From Saccharospirillum sp. (GTDB taxonomy: Bacteria; Pseudomonadota; Gammaproteobacteria; Pseudomonadales; Natronospirillaceae), in contig JAIUML010000033.1 in the NCBI GenBank assembly GCA_022565595.1, positions 1-42,426 on the forward strand: DNA of 42,426 bases, given 5' to 3'. Every line of letters begins with the position of its first letter. Position 1 is the first letter of the stretch. Made by a program: the position numbers and the translations under genes. Of the stretch, positions 36,758 through 42,426 are shown piece by piece. The notes beneath the pieces are model-generated. The model saw only the letters and a program-made list of their open reading frames with translations. It was not told the origin of the DNA and ran no database searches.

Positions 36758-37753
36758 CTATATATAAAATTTGCGATACCATGCGATGAATTTGTCGACA
36801 CCATATTGCAACTGAGTAGCTGGCTGGTAGCCAGTGGCTTGTTGCAACCTGGAGGTGTCGGCATATGTTATGGGCACATCACCGGGTTGCATACCCATAA
36901 ATCTCTTTTTTGCCGGTTTCCCAGCAGCGGCTTCTATGGCCGCTATAAAGTCCATCAGCTTTACCGGTTTCGAATTGCCGATGTTAAACACTTGGTAAGG
37001 TGCTTTGCTGCTCGCTGGGGTATTTTGTGTCGTTTCAGTTGAAGTAGGGGGCCTATCAGCGCATTGCAACACACCGGTGGCTATGTCATCTATATAGGTA
37101 AAATCCCTTTGCATATTGCCATGGTTAAACACTTTAATGGGCTCACCGTTAAGTATGGCTTTGGTGAACAGGAATGGCGCCATATCTGGCCTGCCCCATG
37201 GACCGTAGACAGTAAAGAACCTTAAACCAGTGGTGGGTAGGTTATAAAGGTGGCTATAGGAATGCGCCATTACCTCGTTTGCTTTTTTAGTGGCAGCGTA
37301 GAGGGACACCGGGTGGTCTACTGGATCATGTTCTGAAAAGGGTTGTTTTTCATTTTCGCCATAAACGGAGCTGGACGAAGCGTAAACCAGATGTTCAACC
37401 TTTTGTTGCCGAGCTAATTCGAGTATGTTCCCAAAGCCAACGAGGTTGGCGTCTATGTATGCGTTGGGGTTTTCTATGGAGTAACGCACGCCAGCCTGAG
37501 CTGCCAAGTGTAGTATTCGGGTGAACTGGTGTTTCTTTGACAGTTCGTCTATGGCCTGGCGGTCTTCTATGCCCATTTTAATAAAGGTGAAATTCTTTCG
37601 ACCTTCCAAGCGGGCCAGGCGGGCTTTTTTTAAGTTGACATCGTAGTAGTCGTTTAAGTTATCGATACCAACTACTTCGTGACCCTGATCTGTAAGGCGC
37701 AGGGCGAGTTCGTTGCCAATGAAGCCTGCTGCGCCGGAAACCAATAATTTCAT
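36758..37753 (-). CDS. UDP-glucuronate 4-epimerase-like SDR
   Basis: This 331-aa extended SDR has SGAAGFIG for NAD binding, GIDNLNDYYDVNLKKARL (the pattern of UDP-GlcA 4-epimerases), AAQAGVRYSIENP, catalytic Ser (YASSSSVYG) and YAATKKANE, and MQRDFTYIDDIATG. It would make UDP-galacturonate from UDP-glucuronate for the O-unit or capsule. The ATG at 37753 is preferred because GGAAG precedes it and the sequence begins MKLLVSG. The in-frame ATG at 37810 lacks support. No UDP-glucose dehydrogenase gene is in the window, so UDP-GlcA must come from elsewhere. Confidence 0.88.
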   Translation of the reverse strand: MKLLVSGAAGFIGNELALRLTDQGHEVVGIDNLNDYYDVNLKKARLARLEGRKNFTFIKMGIEDRQAIDELSKKHQFTRILHLAAQAGVRYSIENPNAYIDANLVGFGNILELARQQKVEHLVYASSSSVYGENEKQPFSEHDPVDHPVSLYAATKKANEVMAHSYSHLYNLPTTGLRFFTVYGPWGRPDMAPFLFTKAILNGEPIKVFNHGNMQRDFTYIDDIATGVLQCADRPPTSTETTQNTPASSKAPYQVFNIGNSKPVKLMDFIAAIEAAAGKPAKKRFMGMQPGDVPITYADTSRLQQATGYQPATQLQYGVDKFIAWYRKFYI

Positions 37754-37830
37754 ACGGATCTTCCGAGTTACTTGCCAATCAAATTGGAAAACTTTACATA
37801 AAACCTGCAATTTTCTGCAGGAATCTTGTC

Positions 37831-38982
37831 TTAGGTTCTTTGCCTTCGATATGCACGAACACTTTGAGCAAAGTAACCAACGAATGTCATCATAAAACCA
37901 ATAAATCCTCCGAGGAAAACACTCACCAGTACAACTAACGATCGACTCCGGCCTGTCGGAAAGTCTGGCTCAATAGCGTAATCCATGACTGTCGTAAGCC
38001 TTTCCGCCGGAGGAAGGTCTTTAAGTCCAGTATTGTTCAAAAATTCACTGGCCTGGATCATTCTGGCCAGACGTCGTTGTGCGGAAAGAGCTTCCTGTGA
38101 TTCCAATATAGCCTCGTTAACAAGTCCATCATTCAAGCTCTCGTTCAGTATATCAGCCTCGGCCTCCAAGGCTTTAAAACCAAAGAAATAGAGCGGTAAC
38201 GCCTCATCACCACTTGAAATATTGGCGTACACAACTTCAGTCCCGGTGGGCTGTCTACCTAATTGCCCCGGTGTCGTAGGCAACTCAATTTCAAGTCTCT
38301 TCGCGATAGTAGCCGCCTGCCTAAGTTCATGCAGACGATGCAGCCGTTGTTCGACAAGCGTTTCTATTTGGTCTTCCAGTCGATTCTCTAGCCGTCTGAT
38401 GCTGGTCTGGTTCTGGCGTTCCAGGGTTGCCAAATAGCCGTGCCACAATGAGTCAGCAGTTTCATTAATGTAAGTATTGAGCAAGGCAGGTCCATTCATA
38501 CCGCTACCATACAGCATCGTTGCTCTCAATCTCATCTCTGCAGTGAGGTCGAACGAAAACCTTTGTGAGAAATATTGCTGCAGACTTTGTGTTGGCTCCA
38601 GATCAACTATTTCAGGATTGCGTTGAATGAACGACTCGAAATTTTGAAAGCTACTAAGGCGATTGGACAGATCTGCAATAACTCTCTCGGGCATCAACTG
38701 GAATCCGGTGATTTCAACGACTCCTCTAGCTGAGCTGGATGCCGCCGATGGAGATGCTACTCTCGTCATCTCATTCATTGTATTGAATTGGTTTGAGGGA
38801 GCAGATATCGCTCTAAATTCAGTTCGAAATTGACTTTCCTGGTTTAGCGCCAAACTAACACCTATCACTGAACTAACGACCAAACCGATGGCAATCCAGT
38901 ACCAACGATCGATAACAATACTGACGATTTCCCGCAAATCTATTTCGTCATTTGTTTGGGTGCTTGTTCCGTGATCTGACAT
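37831..38982 (-). CDS. wzz: Polysaccharide chain-length determinant (Wzz/PCP family)
   Basis: This 383-aa protein has transmembrane helices at about 30-47 and 347-370, flanking a periplasmic domain with long helices rich in coiled-coil-like residues (about 180-250). The N-terminal EIDLREIVSIVIDRWYW is a Wzz-domain hallmark. The C-terminal helix PTGRSRSLVVLVSVFLGG fits the family's proline-rich TM2. There is no cytoplasmic kinase domain, so this is a PCP-1-type regulator of O-antigen chain length and not a Wzc. It is the first gene after the ops element, about 62 bp upstream. Confidence 0.85.
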   Translation of the reverse strand: MSDHGTSTQTNDEIDLREIVSIVIDRWYWIAIGLVVSSVIGVSLALNQESQFRTEFRAISAPSNQFNTMNEMTRVASPSAASSSARGVVEITGFQLMPERVIADLSNRLSSFQNFESFIQRNPEIVDLEPTQSLQQYFSQRFSFDLTAEMRLRATMLYGSGMNGPALLNTYINETADSLWHGYLATLERQNQTSIRRLENRLEDQIETLVEQRLHRLHELRQAATIAKRLEIELPTTPGQLGRQPTGTEVVYANISSGDEALPLYFFGFKALEAEADILNESLNDGLVNEAILESQEALSAQRRLARMIQASEFLNNTGLKDLPPAERLTTVMDYAIEPDFPTGRSRSLVVLVSVFLGGFIGFMMTFVGYFAQSVRAYRRQRT

Positions 38983-39044
38983 TCACTACGCTCCGAGAGA
39001 TACGTCTAATAGAAGGGGGCCAAAGAGTTTATACATTAATCAGA

Positions 39045-39056
39045 CACGCTACCGCC
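39045..39056 (-). promoter_or_regulatory. ops element (JUMPStart core) for RfaH recruitment
   Basis: On the minus strand the bases read GGCGGTAGCGTG, exactly matching the E. coli ops sequence where RNA polymerase pauses and RfaH loads. It lies in the untranslated leader 62 bp upstream of wzz, at the head of the 19-kb polysaccharide locus, in the transcribed strand orientation. The bases before it include CTCTGG and CAGTGGCGGTAG, resembling the longer JUMPStart. RfaH would suppress Rho and increase distal expression. rfaH itself is not in the window. Confidence 0.85.
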
Positions 39057-39139
39057 ACTGGATTGGTCTCGTCAATTTCCAGAGAACGCGGCTGTGGGGC
39101 CCGTGGTTGCGGGCTTTCCGGCTGATTTTGAAGGCGCAG

Positions 39140-39166
39140 AGTGTAGCATAGGGTGGGGGTTGGCAA
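39140..39166 (-). promoter_or_regulatory. Weak candidate promoter for the wzz leader
   Basis: On the minus strand TTGCCA (39161-39166) and TACACT (39140-39145) lie upstream of the ops element, with 15 bp between them, which is shorter than ideal. If used, transcription would start near 39133 and ops would lie about 77-88 nt into the leader, as in other RfaH-controlled operons. Confidence 0.25.
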
Positions 39167-39206
39167 TAGTGGGGAGTGGGGATTAGCCTTGTCATCCCTC
39201 ACCGAG

Positions 39207-39246
39207 ACGTCGTACCGCCCAACCCTCCCGAAACGTCGGACCGCCC
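39207..39246. repeat. Direct repeat in the kpsC-wzz intergenic region
   Basis: ACGTCGTACCGCCC (39207-39220) and ACGTCGGACCGCCC (39233-39246) differ by one base, 26 bp apart. Read on the minus strand they are GGGCGGTACGACGT and GGGCGGTCCGACGT. The first shares GGCGGTA with the ops element but not its second half. They lie within a CCCTCACC..GGGAGAGGGG stretch just after the kpsC stop, which may be a decayed intergenic palindrome. Confidence 0.45.
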
Positions 39247-39268
39247 GAGGGAGAGGGGAGATCAAAAA

Positions 39269-41287
39269 TCAGGGTTTGGCGATCAGTTTTCGCCAGATGG
39301 GTTGCAGGGCTTTTTTCAAGGGGGTGGTTTGGGGGCGTTTGCGCCATTCAATCAGTTCTTTCAGGGCGTTTTCCGGGGTGGTGTAATGGCCTGTGTTGCG
39401 GCTGATGTAGGTTGGGTAGTGGATGAGGGTGCCGGCGATGAGCTCGTTGAGCGACAAGCGGCGGGTGCGGCGGTTGTTGGGGGTGGTGTCTGTGGTCAGG
39501 CCCCAACCGGCGTAGAAGGGTTGGCCGTAGCAGGTGACTTTGATGCCTCTGAGCAAGGCTTCGAAACCGGTCAGGCTGGTGAGGGTGTGGACTTCGTCGA
39601 CCTGGGTCAGCAGTTGTGCCATGTCGGCCTCGAGCAGGACTTGGTCGCAGTACTGTTGGGCGGCGTTTTCGCCCCGCCCGGCATTGCGCAGGCCGGCGAC
39701 GACGTCCGGGTGGGGTTTGTAGAGGATGTAGGCCTCTGGTGCTTGGGTTCGGACGGCGCGCAACAGGCCGATATTGGTCTTGATATCGGTGGTGCCATAA
39801 CGGATGGAGGCGTCGGTTTCGACCTGGCCCGGTACCAGTATGACCCTCTTGTGGTTTGGCCTTTGCCAGGGGGCCGAAGCCAGGTTGTATTTGGTGATGG
39901 CTTGCTCGACCAGTTGCTGTGCCAGTGCGGCACCGCGTTGCTGCTCTGCCTCGGTAAAGTCGTGGTGTTGCAGGATGTCTTCCAACTCGCTGGGTTGGCG
40001 GGCGTCGTAGTAGATGCCTTTTCGGTCGCGCACCCAGGAAAGTGGCTGAACCAGGTCTGCGCCCAGGCCAACCGAGCGGATAAAGCCATCTTCAAGGCGG
40101 ATAACGTTATAGTCGTCAGGCACGGCTGCCCTGCCCCAGGCGGCGATGGTCTCGCCTTTGGGTACATCGGCCTGTTGTTTCGTAAAGATCACGTCGCTGC
40201 ACTGAAAAAACCGCCTGACAATGGGTTTCTTCCAGTATGAGTACCCCACTGCGTAGACTCTGGGAGGCATTTTGGCGCTTTGCTGGCGCTGCAAGCCCAT
40301 CCATTCCACCAGTGCTTCGGGTGTGCAGGCTTTACCGGTCTCGGGGTGTCGGTACCTGGGGTAAGCAATCAAGGCGGCGCGAATCAGTTGCGCCAGGCTG
40401 GCCGTTCCACGCCGCTCTGGCGCGGGCAAGGCGTCGGTGGTGAGCCCCCAGCCGGCATAAAATGGCATGCCGAAGGTGTATACCGACTTGCCATGCAGCA
40501 ACCCTTCGAAACCCATTTGGGAGGTGACGCAGTAAACGGCTTCGGCTTCCTTGAGCAGCCGCGCTGGGTGGGTGTCTTCCGTCAGTACCTGAATGCGGGA
40601 ATTGGCTTGCAGGGTTGCGGGGTCAAAATGGCCACGCTTTTTGCCGGACCAGACGTCCGGGTGAATCTTGAGCAGTACCGTCGCATCCGGGTGGTTGTTC
40701 AGTGCGGCTTCCAGCATTTGCTGAAAGGAAGCCGCGTTGGCCAGGCCATCGCGGATGGAGGCGTCGCCGTAGGTCTGGTCGACGACCAATACATAGCGAC
40801 CTGGCAGTTCTCCTGAATAATCTCGTTTGTGGTTGTATTTCGATACACCGGCCTCGCACCAGGCCGTTTGAAGTGCCAGAGCACGTCGAGTCTGGGCTTC
40901 GGTTAACGGCTCAGCGATATAACGCTCCAGTGCGGAAGTCCGGGTGGCGTCGTAATAGATGCCGGTGTCGTCGGCGACTATGGAGAGTGGCGGGCACTGG
41001 TAGCCGAGCCCTAATGACCTTAAAAAGCCGTCTTCCAGGCGCCAGCAGGTGGCACCCAGCTTTTCGGCAAGGGCGGCAGCCCTATGCCCGCTTGGTTTGT
41101 TACCCCAGCCAAGGATGACGGAATTTGCAGGTAACTTTCTCTGCCAGGGTTTGAGCGGCAGCAGAGCACAGCCAAAAAATTCGGCCAGGTTGGTTTGGCG
41201 GATAAGGCCAACGGATGCAATAGGGATGAAAAAGCCTTCGGACTGTTGAAACCTCAGGTGATTATTGGTCAAAGGCAAGGATGACAT
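39269..41287 (-). CDS. kpsC: Capsule Kdo transferase KpsC (two-module)
   Basis: This 672-aa protein is made of two related GT-B modules. Each shows RLEDGFLRSLGLG or RLEDGFIRSVGLG (about 82 and 401), a QTYGDASIRDG or QVETDASIRYG block, KIHPDVW or KPHPDVVAG, and TSQMGFEGLL..FYAGWGLTTD or TSLTGFEALL..FYAGWGLTTD. KpsC adds alternating Kdo residues to a phosphatidylglycerol terminus to make the anchor of ABC-transporter-type capsules. No kpsS, kpsF, kpsU or kpsMTED lies in the window. It precedes the ops leader on the same strand and may be a separate unit. Length is normal for KpsC. Confidence 0.92.
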   Translation of the reverse strand: MSSLPLTNNHLRFQQSEGFFIPIASVGLIRQTNLAEFFGCALLPLKPWQRKLPANSVILGWGNKPSGHRAAALAEKLGATCWRLEDGFLRSLGLGYQCPPLSIVADDTGIYYDATRTSALERYIAEPLTEAQTRRALALQTAWCEAGVSKYNHKRDYSGELPGRYVLVVDQTYGDASIRDGLANAASFQQMLEAALNNHPDATVLLKIHPDVWSGKKRGHFDPATLQANSRIQVLTEDTHPARLLKEAEAVYCVTSQMGFEGLLHGKSVYTFGMPFYAGWGLTTDALPAPERRGTASLAQLIRAALIAYPRYRHPETGKACTPEALVEWMGLQRQQSAKMPPRVYAVGYSYWKKPIVRRFFQCSDVIFTKQQADVPKGETIAAWGRAAVPDDYNVIRLEDGFIRSVGLGADLVQPLSWVRDRKGIYYDARQPSELEDILQHHDFTEAEQQRGAALAQQLVEQAITKYNLASAPWQRPNHKRVILVPGQVETDASIRYGTTDIKTNIGLLRAVRTQAPEAYILYKPHPDVVAGLRNAGRGENAAQQYCDQVLLEADMAQLLTQVDEVHTLTSLTGFEALLRGIKVTCYGQPFYAGWGLTTDTTPNNRRTRRLSLNELIAGTLIHYPTYISRNTGHYTTPENALKELIEWRKRPQTTPLKKALQPIWRKLIAKP

Positions 41288-41455
41288 ACAGTAATTGGCT
41301 CTCCGTCCAGATTGCTTGATAAACTCGACTTGTGCAGAGGAGAGTCACATTTTGATCACCTTTAGAATCGAGAGCTATAGTCTAACAGTTGCAGATGCTG
41401 GTGGTTAAGTTGAATAGGTTGGAGCGACAGGGGCTCCATCGCAGGGCTGGCTATT
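41288..41455. other. kpsC upstream region without gene
   Basis: No coding region is supported. This span should hold the kpsC promoter; no clear -10/-35 pair was recognised. It contains a hairpin GGAGC (41421-41425) with GCTCC (41433-41437), and the left copy TTGATCACCTTTAGAATC (41352-41369) of a short direct repeat whose partner lies at 41588-41605 beyond the palindromic element. Confidence 0.45.
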
Positions 41456-41605
41456 GGAGCGTCGATATCACCATCGACGGTGCGGGCCGCAGGGCCGCTT
41501 GAGTATTCGGCTTCAATTTGGCCGTGAAGGCCGGCTTTGCCGGCCCGCGTCGATGAGGATATCGACACTCCAGCGGGGGGATCTCCCTTGATCACTTTGA
41601 GAATC
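41352..41605. repeat. Short direct repeats bracketing palindromic copy D
   Basis: TTGATCACCTTTAGAATC (41352-41369) and TTGATCACTTTGAGAATC (41588-41605) match at 16 of 18 positions and lie on either side of the palindromic element at 41456-41572. They are too far from its ends to be simple target-site duplications. They may reflect a local duplication or a larger inserted unit. Confidence 0.4.
41456..41572. repeat. Palindromic interspersed repeat, copy D (complete)
   Basis: The left arm GTCGATATCACCATCGAC (41461-41478) and right arm GTCGATGAGGATATCGAC (41549-41566), with flanking GGAGC and ACTCC, form imperfect inverted termini of about 23 bp. Inside lies a GC-rich section and the perfect stem GGCCGGC-TTT-GCCGGCC (41529-41545). 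Its first 75 bases after the GGAGC match copy F (42352-42426) at 70 positions. It lies between kpsC and parE. Confidence 0.8.
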
Positions 41606-41631
41606 AAGCGAGCTTCTGTTTGTTCATCTAC

Positions 41632-41937
41632 TCAATTTTCGTCATGGACTGAAAATGCTGCGCCAATATCTTGATTGCGCAAAATTCGTACAACTAATAC
41701 ATCAGCGCCATCCATTTTGTAATATATAGAATGGCTGTGATAAACACTTAGCCGGTATCCTGGCTTTATGTGCTCCACTGCCGGGTACAACTCTGGCTGC
41801 GCAGCGATCTGCTCAAGTCTATCAATCATGCCATCAGTATAGGAGTCTGCCTGAGACAGTCCAAAGCTCAACAAGCCAAACAAGTATATAGATTCAAAGT
41901 CATGGTCAGCGCGTTCGCTCAGCCTGTAAAACGCCAT
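41632..41937 (-). CDS. parE: ParE/RelE-superfamily toxin
   Basis: This 101-aa protein has the ParE layout: N-terminal FYRLSERADHDFESIYLFGL, a second helix with YTDGMIDRLEQIAAQPELYP, and the C-terminal sheet GYRLSVYHSHSIYYKMDGADVLVVRILRNQD. ParE members poison DNA gyrase, while close RelE relatives cut mRNA. The lack of clear RelE catalytic residues favours ParE. The ATG at 41937 lies inside the 3' end of parD (32-nt overlap), so translation is coupled. The gene appears intact. Confidence 0.87.
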   Translation of the reverse strand: MAFYRLSERADHDFESIYLFGLLSFGLSQADSYTDGMIDRLEQIAAQPELYPAVEHIKPGYRLSVYHSHSIYYKMDGADVLVVRILRNQDIGAAFSVHDEN

Positions 41938-42181
41938 CTTCTGCTAGTTTCTCCCTTAATTGCTCCCGTATTTCTTGCGGAGTACGGGGGCTGATTCCAC
42001 TTTCTTCACCCTCTATAAGTGCTGCTCGAATTCGCTCAAGCTGACTGTTGCGGAGTTGATCTTGACGGACCAGATCGCGGAAATACTCGCTGTCGTTGGT
42101 ATAGTCACCACTGGCAATGCGAGACTTGACCCAGTCATTCTGTTGACTGGTCATGGTAATGGTCTTTCGAATCGTCGACAT
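41906..42181 (-). CDS. parD: ParD-type ribbon-helix-helix antitoxin
   Basis: This 91-aa protein has an N-terminal ribbon-helix-helix DNA-binding region (RKTITMTSQQNDWVKSRIASG, about residues 5-25, then YTNDSEYFRDLVRQDQ) and a charged C-terminal tail that would wrap the toxin. It neutralises the overlapping parE product and should repress its own promoter. An inverted repeat 14-36 bp upstream of the start is a likely operator. The pair stands alone between two palindromic-repeat regions. Confidence 0.88.
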   Translation of the reverse strand: MSTIRKTITMTSQQNDWVKSRIASGDYTNDSEYFRDLVRQDQLRNSQLERIRAALIEGEESGISPRTPQEIREQLREKLAEDGVLQAERTR

Positions 42182-42194
42182 ACAACCTGCCCCA

Positions 42195-42217
42195 CATCAA
42201 TATTCATACTATTGATG
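42195..42217. promoter_or_regulatory. Inverted repeat upstream of parD, likely autoregulatory operator
   Basis: CATCAATA (42195-42202) and TATTGATG (42210-42217) are perfect 8-bp arms with a 7-nt spacer. A minus-strand TATAGT (42219-42224) just upstream could be the -10 box. ParD antitoxins bind such sites as dimers, alone or with ParE. No convincing -35 box was found. Confidence 0.55.
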
Positions 42218-42285
42218 CACTATAGCATACCAAATCACAGAACAAAGGCTACCCGCAGAACTTACTTCTTCGGCTTGACGAGATA

Positions 42286-42329
42286 GGCCGGCTTGGCCGG
42301 CCTGAGTCGATGAGGACATCGACACTCCA
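42286..42329. repeat. Palindromic interspersed repeat, copy E (right half only)
   Basis: GGCCGGC-TTG-GCCGGCC (42286-42302) and GTCGATGAGGACATCGAC (42306-42323), with ACACTCCA after it, match the right half of copy D. The left half is missing. It lies 17 nt before copy F, so the two are head-to-tail. Confidence 0.75.
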
Positions 42330-42346
42330 GTTGGGGGCTCGTTGTT

Positions 42347-42426
42347 GGAGCGTCGATATCACCATCGACGGTGCGGGCCGCAGGGCCGCTTGGGTTTGCG
42401 GCTTCAATTTGGCCGGGAAAGCCGGC
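42347..42426. repeat. Palindromic interspersed repeat, copy F (cut by window end)
   Basis: It begins GGAGC at 42347, then GTCGATATCACCATCGAC (42352-42369) and the same GC-rich middle as copy D, and runs off the window at GCCGGC. The 75 bases 42352-42426 match copy D (41461-41535) at 70 positions. The remainder should lie just beyond the window. Confidence 0.78.

Noticed and set aside
39176-40240. 354-codon open frame on the plus strand
   Set aside because: It lies antisense to kpsC, whose two modules are clearly recognised; the antisense product has no recognisable motifs.
41362-41607. 81-codon minus-strand frame between kpsC and parE
   Set aside because: It consists almost entirely of the palindromic repeat, has no family features and no ribosome site.

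Overview
The window looks like the chromosome of a free-living, probably marine, gammaproteobacterium. This is inferred from the LptF/LptG/MsbA lipopolysaccharide (LPS) export genes, WaaP/WaaY-type LPS kinases, a Wzx/Wzy O-antigen locus headed by an RfaH ops element, and KpsC. I cannot name the genus. No tRNA, rRNA, IS transposase, prophage or CRISPR array was seen.

Layout. (1) 1-331: gene-free start holding a palindromic repeat and a perfect inverted repeat upstream of metH. (2) 332-5460, plus strand: methionine synthase encoded as two overlapping genes (homocysteine module, then folate/cobalamin/activation modules), followed by a YihY-type membrane protein. (3) 5475-9986, minus strand: an EAL phosphodiesterase, a PLP trans-sulfuration enzyme coupled to galE, and a CpsG-type phosphohexomutase. 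The galE promoter has a LacI-type palindrome in its spacer. (4) 10229-12342, plus strand: lptF-lptG. (5) 12348-15615, minus strand: a compact operon of phosphatase, 36-aa membrane peptide, paralogous phosphatase and msbA. (6) 15712-19895: a kinase fused to a glycosidase-like barrel, a WaaY-like kinase, and a TagB/TagF-like transferase.

(7) 19911-39056, minus strand: a 17-gene surface-polysaccharide locus transcribed right to left. It begins with an exact 12-nt ops element (39045-39056), then wzz, UDP-uronate 4-epimerase, wzx, pyruvyltransferase-family protein, glycosyltransferase, wzy candidate, two glycosyltransferases, a ketoreductase-type SDR, a phosphoglycosyl transferase, a WbpM-type dehydratase, a WaaL-like ligase and four more glycosyltransferases. 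Many neighbours overlap by a few bases. The WbpM/SDR/phosphoglycosyl-transferase trio suggests that a 6-deoxy-HexNAc such as QuiNAc or FucNAc is the first sugar on undecaprenyl phosphate. The middle of the locus (about 29-34 kb) is clearly A+T-rich, as expected for exchanged serotype genes.

(8) 39269-42426, minus strand: a lone two-module KpsC Kdo transferase without other kps genes, then a ParDE toxin-antitoxin pair flanked by copies of the same palindromic repeat found at the start of the window.

Together the window couples nucleotide-sugar supply (galE, cpsG), LPS export (lptFG, msbA), core phosphorylation and dephosphorylation, and O-antigen or capsule assembly. The most unusual parts are the kinase-glycosidase fusion, the phosphatase/small peptide/phosphatase/msbA operon, the split metH, the ops leader and the repeat family.
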